Shown here piece by piece: positions 6,763-15,045 of a stretch of DNA of 64,000 nt. The stretch comes from Clavibacter nebraskensis NCPPB 2581 (GTDB taxonomy: Bacteria; Actinomycetota; Actinomycetes; Actinomycetales; Microbacteriaceae). A program made the position numbers and the translations under genes. The stretch spans positions 1,674,001 through 1,738,000 of the forward strand of contig NC_020891.1 of assembly GCF_000355695.1 (NCBI RefSeq), written 5' to 3'. The notes under the pieces were generated by a model. It had not been told where the DNA came from and ran no database searches. It saw only the letters and a program-made list of their open reading frames with translations. Each line of letters opens with the position of its first letter. The stretch's first letter is position 1.

Positions 6763-8100
6763 ATGGACAAGCAGCGTGACTTCGTCCTGCGGACGATCGA
6801 GGAGCGCGGGATCAAGTTCGTGCGCCTGTGGTTCACCGACGTGACCGGCACCCTGAAGTCGGTGGCGATCGCCCCGGCCGAGGTCGAGGGCGCGTTCGCG
6901 GAGGGCCTCGGGTTCGACGGCTCGGCCATCGAGGGCCTCACCCGCTCGTACGAGGCCGACATGCTGGCCCACCCGGATCCGACGACGTTCCAGATCCTCC
7001 CGTGGCGCGGCGAGATCGACCCCACCGCGCGCATGTTCTGCGACATCTCGACGCCCGACGGGCAGCCGGCGATAGCGGATCCCCGCAACGTCCTCAAGCG
7101 CACGCTGGAGAAGGCGGCCGACCGCGGCTTCACCTTCTACACGCACCCCGAGATCGAGTTCTACCTCCTCAAGTCGAGCGAGTTCGGTGTCGACGGCCCG
7201 GAGCCCGTGGACGCGGCCGGCTACTTCGACAACGTCCCCGGCGGCACGGCGCACGACTTCCGCCGCCGCTCGGTGCGCATGCTTGAGGACCTCGGCATCT
7301 CCGTCGAGTTCAGCCACCACGAGGCGGGCCCCGGCCAGAACGAGATCGACCTCCGCTACGCGGACGCGCTCACCACGGCCGACAACATCATGACGTTCCG
7401 CACGGTCATCAAGGAGGTGGCCATCGAGCAGGGCGTCTACGCGACGTTCATGCCGAAGCCGCTCGCGGCGCACCCCGGCAGCGGGATGCACACGCACATG
7501 TCGCTCTTCGAGGGCGACGTCAACGCGTTCTACGCGTCGGGCGCCGAGTACCAGCTCTCCACCATCGGCCGGCAGTTCATCGCGGGACTGCTCAAGCACG
7601 CTCCCGAGATCACGGCGGTGACGAACCAGTTCGTCAACTCCTACAAGCGGCTCTGGGGCGGCGGGGAGGCGCCGAGCTTCGTCACGTGGGGGCACAACAA
7701 CCGGTCCGCGCTGGTGCGCGTCCCGCTCTACAAGCCCAACAAGGGCAACAGCTCGAGGGTCGAGTACCGCGCCATCGACTCGGCGGCGAACCCGTACCTC
7801 TCCTTCTCCCTCTTGCTGGCCGCGGGCCTCAAGGGCATCGAGGAGGGCTACGAGCTCCCGGCCGAGGCCGAGGACAACGTCTGGACGCTGAGCGACGCCG
7901 AGCGTCGCGCCCTCGGGTACGCGCCGCTGCCGTCGAGCCTCGACCACGCGGTGCAGATCATGGAGCGCTCCGAGCTCGTCGCCGAGACGCTCGGCGAGCA
8001 GGTGTTCAACTACGTGCTGCTCAACAAGCGGCAGGAGTGGCGCGACTACCGCGCCCAGGTGACGCCGTACGAGCTGCGCTCCAACCTCGAGATGCTCTGA
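6763..8100 (+). CDS. glnA2: Glutamine synthetase, GlnA2 type
   Basis: Type I glutamine synthetase fold, 445 aa, shorter than GlnA1 (474 aa) as is normal for GlnA2. Seen: LGFDGSAIEG latch, metal-binding Glu in HPEIEFYLL and HHEAGPGQNEIDLRY, glutamate/ATP motif KPLAAHPGSGMHTHMSLF, and NNRSALVRVP. A YELP motif is present where GlnA1 carries its adenylylation tyrosine. The start ATG 6763 follows GAGAGGGTGGTGG; a TAGGTT -10 lies at about 6733. glnE follows 58 nt downstream. In Streptomyces a GlnA2 acts on polyamines, so ammonia assimilation is likely but not proven. Confidence 0.9.
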   Translation: MDKQRDFVLRTIEERGIKFVRLWFTDVTGTLKSVAIAPAEVEGAFAEGLGFDGSAIEGLTRSYEADMLAHPDPTTFQILPWRGEIDPTARMFCDISTPDGQPAIADPRNVLKRTLEKAADRGFTFYTHPEIEFYLLKSSEFGVDGPEPVDAAGYFDNVPGGTAHDFRRRSVRMLEDLGISVEFSHHEAGPGQNEIDLRYADALTTADNIMTFRTVIKEVAIEQGVYATFMPKPLAAHPGSGMHTHMSLFEGDVNAFYASGAEYQLSTIGRQFIAGLLKHAPEITAVTNQFVNSYKRLWGGGEAPSFVTWGHNNRSALVRVPLYKPNKGNSSRVEYRAIDSAANPYLSFSLLLAAGLKGIEEGYELPAEAEDNVWTLSDAERRALGYAPLPSSLDHAVQIMERSELVAETLGEQVFNYVLLNKRQEWRDYRAQVTPYELRSNLEML

Positions 8101-8158
8101 GCCGGATCCCCGGCCGGCGCACCACGACCGACATCCGACGACGAGGCCGGAGCGAGCC

Positions 8159-11100
8159 ATGAGACGTGGGCAGACGCTGCTCGGCGCGTTGGCGCGGGCG
8201 GGCTTCGCGCGGCTGAGCGAGGTCGGCGAGGCCCTCGAGGAGGCGGCCGCGCTGTCCGGGTGGACGGAGGCCGACCTCGTCGAGGCCCTGCACTCGAGCG
8301 CGGACCCGGACGGCGCCCTCGACGCGCTCGTCCGGCTGCTCCGCGCGGATCCCGAGCGCACGCGCGCCGTGCTCGCCGACCCCGACGCGCGTCACCGGCT
8401 GGCGCGGGTGCTCGGGTCCTCACGCGGTCTCGCCGAGTTCCTCGCACGCCACACCGTCGAGCTCGACGGCTTCGCCCGTCCGCTCGAGGGCGCGCCGGCA
8501 CCGGCCGACGTCCGCACGCGACTGCTCGACGCCGTGCGCGCGGTCGACGGCGTGGCGCGGATCACCGGACCGGATGCACGGACGGCCCTGCGGGTCCGCT
8601 ACCGCGCCCTCGTCGCGCGCGTCGCCGCGTGGGACCTCGTGCACCCGGATCCGCTCGCGGCCGTGCGACCCGTCACCGCCGCCCTCGCCGACCTGGCGGG
8701 CGCGGCCCTCGAGGCGTCGCTCGCCGTCGCCCGCGCGGAGCTGTCCGTCCCCGGGACCTTCGGTCGCGCGCGACCCGAGGAGATCGCCGCGACGCGCCTC
8801 GCCGTCATCGGCATGGGCAAGGCCGGCGCCCGCGAGCTCAACTACGTCAGCGACGTGGACGTCATCTTCGTCGCCGAAGCCGCGACCGACGCATCCGGCG
8901 AACCGGTCATCGAGCCGTCGCGGGCGGTCGAGCTCGCGACGCGCCTCGCCGTGCTGACCATGCGCGGCATCGACGAGCACGAGATCGAGCCGGCCCTCTG
9001 GGAGGTCGACGCCAACCTCCGGCCCGAGGGGAAGGCCGGCGCGCTCGTCCGCACGCTCGACTCCCACCTCGCGTACTACGAGCGGTGGGCGAAGGACTGG
9101 GAGTTCCAGGCCCTGCTCAAGGCCCGGCCGCTCGCGGGCGACGCCGAGCTGGGGCAGCGGTACGCCGACGCCGTCGCGCCGCTCGTCTGGTCGAGCGCCT
9201 CCCGCGAGGGCTTCGTCGGGCAGGTGCAGCGCATGCGCACGCGGGTCACCGACAACATCCCCGCCGAGCAGCGGCACCAGCAGATCAAGCTCGGGCCGGG
9301 CGGGATCCGCGACATCGAGTTCACGGTGCAGCTCCTCCAGCTGGTGCACGGGCAGGGCGACGAGGCGGTCCGGGACCGCAGCACGCTGGCCGCGCTCGTG
9401 GCCCTCGCCGACGCGGGGTACATCGGCCGCACGGAGGCCGGCGAGTTCGCGAAGGACTACCGGTACCTCCGGCTCCTCGAGCACCGGCTGCAGCTGGATC
9501 AGCTGCGGCGCACGCACCTGATGCCCACCGACGAGGAGCGCCTGCGCATCCTCGCCCGCAGCACGGGCCTGGACGGGCGCGCGGAGGAGCTCACCGCTCG
9601 CTGGAACGCCACCAAGACGGCCGTCCGGACGCTGCACGAGCGGCTCTTCTACCGACCGCTCCTGGCGGCGGTGGCGTCGCTCCCGGAGGAGTCGCTCGCG
9701 CTCACCAGCGACCAGGCGGCCGCGCGCCTCTCCGCCATCGGCTTCGTCGACGCGCGCGGGGCGCTCGCCCACATCCGCGCGCTCACGCAGGGGGTCTCGC
9801 GCAGCTCCGCCATCCAGCGCCACCTGCTCCCCGTGCTCCTGCAGTGGTTCGCCGACGGCCCGGACCCCGACCACGGCCTGCTCGCCTTCCGCCGGCTCAG
9901 CGAGGCGCTGGGGGAGTCGAACTGGTTCCTTCGGATGCTCCGGGACTCGGCCGGGGCCGCGCAGCGCCTCGCGCAGGTGCTCTCGGGATCCCGCTTCGTC
10001 TCGGAGCTGCTCGACCGCGTCCCGGAGACCGCCGCGTGGCTCGCCCGCGACGAGGACCTCCGGCCCCGGACCTGGGCGGCCCTCGAGGAGGAGGCCGTCG
10101 CCACCGTGAACCGGCACCCCACGGCCGACGCGGCAGCGGCCGCGCTGCGCACCCTCCGTCGCCGGGAGGTCCTGCGCCTCGCCATCGGCGCGATCGTGGG
10201 GGTCACGCACGTCGAGACGCTGGGGCCGTCCCTGGCCGACATCACCACGGCGACCCTCCGCGGGGTGATGCGCGCCATCCGCCGCGAGGACGGCCCCTGG
10301 CCGGAGTTCGCCGTGGTCGCCATGGGCCGATACGGCGGGGCCGAGCTCGGCTTCGGCTCCGACGCGGACGTCATGTACGTGTTCCGCCCCATCGCGGGCA
10401 TGGATCCCGAGCTCGCCCAACGGCGCGCCCAGGTCATCGTCTCCGAGCTCACGCGCCTGACGGAGGACTCGCGCCTCCCGCTGGACCTCGACACGGGACT
10501 GCGGCCGGAAGGGCGGAACGGGCCCGTCGCGCGGTCGTTCGCCTCCTACCGCGCGTACTACGAGCGCTGGTCCCTCACGTGGGAGGCGCAGGCGCTGCTC
10601 CGCGCACGGGGCGTCGTCGGCGACAGCGGGCTCATCGCGGACTTCACGGGGCTGGCCGACCGCATCCGCTACCCGGACGCCATCGGCGACGCGGAGGTGC
10701 GCGAGATCAAGCGCATCAAGGCGCGCGTGGAGAACGAGCGCCTCCCGCAGGGCGCGGATCCCACCCGCCATCTGAAGCTCGGGCGCGGGTCGCTCAGCGA
10801 CGTGGAATGGCTGGTCCAGCTGATCCAGCTGCAGCACGCGCACGCGCACCCCGCCCTGCGGACGCCGACCACGCTCGGCGCGCTCGACGCCGCCATGGGG
10901 TCGGGTCTCGTGGACGAAGGCGACGCCGCCCGCCTCCGGGACGCCTGGCTCCTCGCGTCCCGTGTCCGCTCCGCCATGACGCTCTGGACCAACCGCACGG
11001 CCGATGTCCTGCCGGCCGACCGTGCCGCGCTCGACGCCATCGCGCGGCTCCTCGAGTACCCGCCGGGGTCGGCGTCCGTGCTCGAGGAGGAGTACCTCGG

Positions 11101-11179
11101 CGTGACCCGCCGCGCCCGCGCGGTCTTCGAGCGCCTCTTCTACGGGCTCGACGACCAGCCGGATCCGCGCGGCGCCTGA
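8159..11179 (+). CDS. glnE: Bifunctional glutamine synthetase adenylyltransferase/deadenylase
   Basis: Large two-headed regulator (1006 aa) that adds or removes AMP on a tyrosine of glutamine synthetase according to nitrogen status. It has two nucleotidyltransferase domains. The N-terminal one has GMGKAGARELNYVSDVDVIF near residues 218-237 (deadenylase side); the C-terminal one has AMGRYGGAELGFGSDADVMY near 720-740 (adenylylase side). Helical GlnE domains link them, with LGPGGIRDIEFTVQ and KLGRGSLSDVEWLVQ as internal repeats. Start ATG 8159 follows GGAGCGAG. It lies between glnA2 and the convergent glnA1, its expected target. Confidence 0.95.
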   Translation: MRRGQTLLGALARAGFARLSEVGEALEEAAALSGWTEADLVEALHSSADPDGALDALVRLLRADPERTRAVLADPDARHRLARVLGSSRGLAEFLARHTVELDGFARPLEGAPAPADVRTRLLDAVRAVDGVARITGPDARTALRVRYRALVARVAAWDLVHPDPLAAVRPVTAALADLAGAALEASLAVARAELSVPGTFGRARPEEIAATRLAVIGMGKAGARELNYVSDVDVIFVAEAATDASGEPVIEPSRAVELATRLAVLTMRGIDEHEIEPALWEVDANLRPEGKAGALVRTLDSHLAYYERWAKDWEFQALLKARPLAGDAELGQRYADAVAPLVWSSASREGFVGQVQRMRTRVTDNIPAEQRHQQIKLGPGGIRDIEFTVQLLQLVHGQGDEAVRDRSTLAALVALADAGYIGRTEAGEFAKDYRYLRLLEHRLQLDQLRRTHLMPTDEERLRILARSTGLDGRAEELTARWNATKTAVRTLHERLFYRPLLAAVASLPEESLALTSDQAAARLSAIGFVDARGALAHIRALTQGVSRSSAIQRHLLPVLLQWFADGPDPDHGLLAFRRLSEALGESNWFLRMLRDSAGAAQRLAQVLSGSRFVSELLDRVPETAAWLARDEDLRPRTWAALEEEAVATVNRHPTADAAAAALRTLRRREVLRLAIGAIVGVTHVETLGPSLADITTATLRGVMRAIRREDGPWPEFAVVAMGRYGGAELGFGSDADVMYVFRPIAGMDPELAQRRAQVIVSELTRLTEDSRLPLDLDTGLRPEGRNGPVARSFASYRAYYERWSLTWEAQALLRARGVVGDSGLIADFTGLADRIRYPDAIGDAEVREIKRIKARVENERLPQGADPTRHLKLGRGSLSDVEWLVQLIQLQHAHAHPALRTPTTLGALDAAMGSGLVDEGDAARLRDAWLLASRVRSAMTLWTNRTADVLPADRAALDAIARLLEYPPGSASVLEEEYLGVTRRARAVFERLFYGLDDQPDPRGA

Positions 11180-11208
11180 CGCTGGTGCATCCGGCAGCGC
11201 CGACGGCG

Positions 11209-11240
11209 ACGGGCCGCCCTCCCGGAGGAGGACGGCCCGT
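11209..11240. terminator. Hairpin between glnE and glnA1
   Basis: Stem of ACGGGCCG with CGGCCCGT, extended inward by CCTCC with GGAGG. It lies between two convergent genes and probably ends transcription from both. Confidence 0.75.
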
Positions 11241-11272
11241 GCACCACGCACCCGCTGCGGGTGCCCGTGGGG

Positions 11273-12697
11273 TCAGACGCCGTAGTACAGCTCGAACTCG
11301 AACGGGTGCGGGCGCTGCGCGAGGGGCTTGATCTCCATCTCGCGCTTGTACTCGATCCACGTCTCGATCAGATCCGGCGTGAACACGTTGCCCGCGGTGA
11401 GGAACTCGTGGTCGGCCTCGAGCGCCTCGAGGGCGGCGCCGAGCGACGCGGGGACCTGCGGGATGCCCTTCGCCTCCTCGGGCGGGAGCTCGTAGAGGTC
11501 CTTGTCGACCGGCTCGTGCGGCTCGATGCGGTTCTTGATGCCGTCGATGCCGGCCATGAGCTGCGCCGCGAACGCGAGGTACGGGTTGCTCGACGCATCC
11601 GGCGCGCGGAACTCGATGCGCTTCGCCTTCGGGTTCGTGCCCGTGATCGGGATGCGGATCGAGGCCGAGCGGTTGCCGGCGGAGTACACCAGGTTGACGG
11701 GCGCCTCGAAGCCGGGCACGAGGCGGTGGTACGAGTTCACCGTCGGGTTCGTGAACGCGAGGATGGCGGGGGCGTGCTTGAGGATGCCGCCGATGTACCA
11801 CCGCGCGATGTCCGACAGGCCGCCGTAGCCGGCCTCGTCGTAGAACAGAGGCTTGCCGTCGTTCCAGAGCGACTGGTGGGTGTGCATGCCCGAGCCGTTG
11901 TCGCCGAAGAGGGGCTTCGGCATGAACGTGGCCGTCTTGCCCCACTGCTCGGCCGTGTTCTTCACGATGTACTTGAACTTCAGGATGTCGTCCGCCGCGT
12001 GCACCATCGTGTCGAAGCGGTAGTTGATCTCCGCCTGGCCGCCCGTGCCCACCTCGTGGTGCGCGCGCTCGAGGATGAGGCCGGCGTCGATCAGCTTGAG
12101 GCTGATGTCATCACGCAGATCCGCCTGCTTGTCGACCGGGCTGACGGGGAAGTAGCCGCCCTTGTACGGCGTCTTGTTGCCGAGGTTGCCGCCCTCCTCC
12201 TCGCGTCCCGAGTTCCAGGCGCCCTCCTCGGAGTCGACCGAGTAGAAGCTCGTGTGCTGGTTCACCTCGTAGCGGACGTCGTCGAAGATGTAGAACTCGG
12301 CCTCGGGGGCGAAGAACGCGGTGTCGGCGATGCCGGACGCGGCGAGGAACTTCTCGGCCTTCTTGGCCACCTGGCGCGGGTCGCGGGCGTAGATCTCGCC
12401 GTTGCGGGGGTTGTAGATGTCGAACACCATGATGAGGGTGCGCTCGATGCGGAACGGGTCGATGTACGCCGTCGTCACATCGGGGATCAGCTGCATGTCC
12501 GACTCGTGGATGCTCGCGAAGCCGCGGATGGACGAGCCGTCGAACAGCTGGCCGACGGAGAAGAACTCCTCGTCGACGGTGGATGCGGGGATGTTGAAGT
12601 GCTGCTGCACCCCGGGCAGGTCGGTGAACCGGATATCGAGGAACTTGACGTCGGTGTCCTTGATGAACGCGAGCACCTCGGATGAGTCTCTGAACAT
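11273..12697 (-). CDS. glnA1: Glutamine synthetase type I
   Basis: Main ammonia-assimilating enzyme: glutamate + NH3 + ATP to glutamine. At 474 aa it is the usual length for the adenylylated GSI-beta class. Seen: [65 protein letters not shown], and the adenylylation loop [11 protein letters not shown] with Tyr402, the expected GlnE target. The start ATG 12697 has GGAG 8-11 nt upstream; an in-frame upstream codon at 12811 lies in the promoter and is rejected. A four-part GlnR box and a TAGGGT -10 element precede it. Confidence 0.96.
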   Translation of the reverse strand: MFRDSSEVLAFIKDTDVKFLDIRFTDLPGVQQHFNIPASTVDEEFFSVGQLFDGSSIRGFASIHESDMQLIPDVTTAYIDPFRIERTLIMVFDIYNPRNGEIYARDPRQVAKKAEKFLAASGIADTAFFAPEAEFYIFDDVRYEVNQHTSFYSVDSEEGAWNSGREEEGGNLGNKTPYKGGYFPVSPVDKQADLRDDISLKLIDAGLILERAHHEVGTGGQAEINYRFDTMVHAADDILKFKYIVKNTAEQWGKTATFMPKPLFGDNGSGMHTHQSLWNDGKPLFYDEAGYGGLSDIARWYIGGILKHAPAILAFTNPTVNSYHRLVPGFEAPVNLVYSAGNRSASIRIPITGTNPKAKRIEFRAPDASSNPYLAFAAQLMAGIDGIKNRIEPHEPVDKDLYELPPEEAKGIPQVPASLGAALEALEADHEFLTAGNVFTPDLIETWIEYKREMEIKPLAQRPHPFEFELYYGV

Positions 12698-12753
12698 GTG
12701 GTGTCTCCAAAAGGGGGCCGGAGCGGATGAGACTGACGGTTTCAGCCTCTCCG

Positions 12754-12759
12754 ACCCTA
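12754..12759 (-). promoter_or_regulatory. -10 element TAGGGT of glnA1
   Basis: TAGGGT on the minus strand gives a start point near 12747 and a leader of about 50 nt. It lies 10 nt downstream of the GlnR operator. Confidence 0.55.
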
Positions 12760-12769
12760 GGGGGAAGGG

Positions 12770-12807
12770 GTTACCTCGCCATAACCGTCGTGTTTCGGCG
12801 ATGTTAC
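12770..12807 (-). promoter_or_regulatory. GlnR operator of glnA1
   Basis: Read on the minus strand: GTAAC-n6-GAAAC-n6-GTTAT-n6-GTAAC. This is the 11-bp phased four-half-site layout described for GlnR in actinomycetes (gTnAC-n6-GaAAC, repeated). It lies about 23-60 bp upstream of the predicted start point, a place suited to activation under nitrogen limitation. Confidence 0.8.
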
Positions 12808-12878
12808 GCAAGCTGTCCCGGGCGCGTCGGCGAGTGCTCCCAGGGCCCGCCGACCAGGGGATCCACGGCCCCCGCGCC

Positions 12879-12884
12879 TAGGAT
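12879..12884 (+). promoter_or_regulatory. -10 element TAGGAT, leaderless start at 12891
   Basis: TAGGAT ends 6 nt before GTG 12891. Confidence 0.5.
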
Positions 12885-12890
12885 CGGCAG

Positions 12891-13319
12891 GTGCCCGCGA
12901 CTCCCACGAACCCCGACCTCGGCGATCCCGGCCGCAACCGCTGGCCGGGGGAGCGCCTCGGGCTCCCGGATCGCGGGCGGGGCTCCGTCGCCCGTGCCGG
13001 TCGGCGCATCGTGGGGATCTGCATCGACTGGGCGATCGCCGTGCTGGTCTCCTGGGCCTTCTTCGCCTACGACCCGACGGCCACGCTCGTGATCTTCGCC
13101 GTGATGCAGTACGTCCTCATCATCACCCTCGGCGGCAGCGTGGGGCACGTCGTGCTCGGCATGCGCGTCCGGCCGCTGACGGGAGGCTACGTCTCGCTGT
13201 GGCGACCGGCGGTCCGCACCGTGCTGCTGTGCCTGGTGGTCCCCGCGGTCGTGTGGAACGCCGACCAGCGTGGTCTCCACGACGTGTTCTCGGGGACGGT
13301 GCTCGTCCGCACGTCCTGA
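12891..13319 (+). CDS. RDD family membrane protein
   Basis: Small membrane protein of 142 aa with an RDD domain. It shows the first RDD signature in VARAGRRIVGICIDWAIAV, two or three hydrophobic segments, the GGSVGHVVLGMRV block and the closing WNADQRGLHDVFSGT. Family members are poorly understood; some take part in ion or solute transport. Start GTG 12891 is leaderless. It is divergent from glnA1, a position held by an RDD gene in other actinobacteria. Confidence 0.85.
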   Translation: MPATPTNPDLGDPGRNRWPGERLGLPDRGRGSVARAGRRIVGICIDWAIAVLVSWAFFAYDPTATLVIFAVMQYVLIITLGGSVGHVVLGMRVRPLTGGYVSLWRPAVRTVLLCLVVPAVVWNADQRGLHDVFSGTVLVRTS

Positions 13320-13345
13320 CCGCGGCGCCGCCCGTCGGCGAGGGG

Positions 13346-14068
13346 TCAGCTGGGCTCGCAGCCGAGGTACACGAGCTCCGGGTCGACCCCGCCCAGCACC
13401 ACGCGGGCGGGTGATCCCGCGCGGACGGCGCCGAGCTCCCGGCTCTCGGTCTCCCGCCCGTCGTCCGACCTCCCGGTCGTCACCTCGAAGCGCACGAGCG
13501 CCGCGCTGCAGTCCTCCGGCGCGGTCATGTCGAGGAGCGTGCACGACGTCGTGTCCACGCATTCGCTCGCACGCGAGGCGGGATCCAGCACCGGCTCGAC
13601 GATGGCGCCCTGCGTCAGGTCGGCGCCGATGGTCGTGAACTGCGCGCGGGTCGAATCCTGGAAGGAGACGAGCACGACGAGGACGCCCGCGAGTGCGCAT
13701 ACCGCGGCGATGGAGGGACCGAGGCCGCGGCGCGCGAGCTCACGACGCGAACGGCCGTACGGGTGACGTCGCTCCGTGGCCGGCGTGCTCGCGGGCGACG
13801 TGCGAGCCGCCCCCGGAGACGCCGTGGCGTGGGCGCGAGGGGCGGGATCGGGCGGCACCGCACCCGTCCGAGCTGCGCGGAGGAGCGCGTCCCTCGCGAG
13901 GGTCAGCTGCACGAAGCGCTCGTGCGCGGCCTTCAGCTGCTGCGGCGTCGCGCCGGGGAGGCGGTCGGGATGCGTCTCCCGCGCCTGCCGGAGATAGGCG
14001 CGGCTGATGGCCGGGCGGTCGGCGTCCACGTCGACGCCGAGCAGCGCCGCAGCGGAGGCCGGATCCAT
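13346..14068 (-). CDS. Membrane-anchored J-domain protein
   Basis: Residues 1-60 are a J-domain: ISRAYLRQARETHPDRLPG carries the HPD tripeptide (33-35) that stimulates DnaK-type chaperones. A proline/alanine-rich linker follows, then one membrane segment at about 117-136. The C-terminal domain of about 100 aa has four cysteines (ASECVDTTSCTLLD, EDCSAAL, YLGCEPS) and is predicted to lie outside, where disulfides could form. It lacks the zinc-finger and substrate domains of true DnaJ. Start ATG 14068. It sits between the RDD and DUF4191 genes, where I do not expect a J-protein in related genomes. Role unknown. Confidence 0.75.
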   Translation of the reverse strand: MDPASAAALLGVDVDADRPAISRAYLRQARETHPDRLPGATPQQLKAAHERFVQLTLARDALLRAARTGAVPPDPAPRAHATASPGAARTSPASTPATERRHPYGRSRRELARRGLGPSIAAVCALAGVLVVLVSFQDSTRAQFTTIGADLTQGAIVEPVLDPASRASECVDTTSCTLLDMTAPEDCSAALVRFEVTTGRSDDGRETESRELGAVRAGSPARVVLGGVDPELVYLGCEPS

Positions 14069-14122
14069 GGGCTCAGTCTGCGCCGGGCACGGTGCGCGCG
14101 CAAACGTGGCGCGAGCGCGGGA

Positions 14123-14833
14123 TCAGCGTGCCCGGGACGGGCGGACCTTGAACGGGTCGACGCCCTTGGGGATGGGCATGCTGTTCTGCCCGAGGGAGGT
14201 GAGGCGGTTGTTCACGGCCAGGACCTCCGCCTTCGTGATGGTGCGGGGGAACCGCTGCAGGCGACCGGCCAGCTTGTGGAGCCCGACGGAGTCGGCGTCG
14301 GGTCCGACGAAGACGAAGTGGACGGGCACGTTCGGGAGGACGCGGGCGATCTTCCGACGCTCGTCCTCGAGCATGCGGGTGGTGCGGCTCTTCGGGCCCT
14401 CACCGATGAGGGCGACACCGGGGCGACCGACGGCGCGGTAGACGGCGTCCTGCGACTTGCCGTTCACGGCGACCGGCATCTCGCTGCCGACCCATCCGCG
14501 CTTCAGCGAGCTGCGGAGGACGACGCCCACGGCTCCCGGCTGCCCCTTGATCTGCAGGTAGGCCGCGCGCTCCGCCTTGCGTCCGAGGACGATGAGGAAG
14601 GCGAGGATGCCCGCGAACACGCCGGCGACGACGAACAGGATGGCGGTCAGCCAGCTCCCGCCGGTCGCGAAGACCGCGAGCAGGACGCCGACGACGATCG
14701 GGCCCAGCAGCGCCAGGAGCATCCACCAGACCGAGCTCTTGTCGTAGCGCCGGGTCATCTGGAAGACCTGCCACATCTGCTTGATGCGGCCGGGTTCCTT
14801 GGGTGCCTTCTTCGAGGCTGTCTTGCGGGCCAT
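14123..14833 (-). CDS. DUF4191 family membrane protein
   Basis: 236 aa. A basic N-terminus leads into two membrane helices at about residues 35-56 and 61-84, then a cytoplasmic C-terminal domain of about 150 aa. Family features include MWQVFQMTRRYDKS, KAERAAYLQIKGQPGAVG, and the end LTSLGQNSMPIPKGVDPFK. Function is unknown. In mycobacteria the homologue lies between lipA and the RDD/glnA1 genes. Start ATG 14833 lies 7 nt after TATCCT (leaderless); an in-frame start at 14905 is upstream of this promoter and rejected. Confidence 0.85.
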   Translation of the reverse strand: MARKTASKKAPKEPGRIKQMWQVFQMTRRYDKSSVWWMLLALLGPIVVGVLLAVFATGGSWLTAILFVVAGVFAGILAFLIVLGRKAERAAYLQIKGQPGAVGVVLRSSLKRGWVGSEMPVAVNGKSQDAVYRAVGRPGVALIGEGPKSRTTRMLEDERRKIARVLPNVPVHFVFVGPDADSVGLHKLAGRLQRFPRTITKAEVLAVNNRLTSLGQNSMPIPKGVDPFKVRPSRAR

Positions 14834-14840
14834 GGTGCCC

Positions 14841-14846
14841 AGGATA
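14841..14846 (-). promoter_or_regulatory. -10 element TATCCT of the DUF4191 gene (leaderless)
   Basis: TATCCT on the minus strand is followed by 7 nt and ATG 14833. Confidence 0.5.
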
Positions 14847-15045
14847 CCGGTGCGCGGGGGCCCGCCTGAACGGCCGAGGGCCGGTGCCCCGTCCCATCCC
14901 CCCACAGGGCCGCGATGCCGACGGGATGCTCAGCGGCCGCCCTCGCGCCCACCCGCCCTCCCGCCGACCGGCACACTCGCGGCGACGGACGGCCCGCCCA
15001 GACGGAGGCGCGGACCGAGCCGGCGCGACGAGAGGACGTGGGGCG

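Noticed and set aside
11273-12811. Longer glnA1 starting at 12811
   Set aside because: The extra 38 residues would cross the GlnR box and the -10 element; ATG 12697 gives the family length of 474 aa and has a ribosome site.
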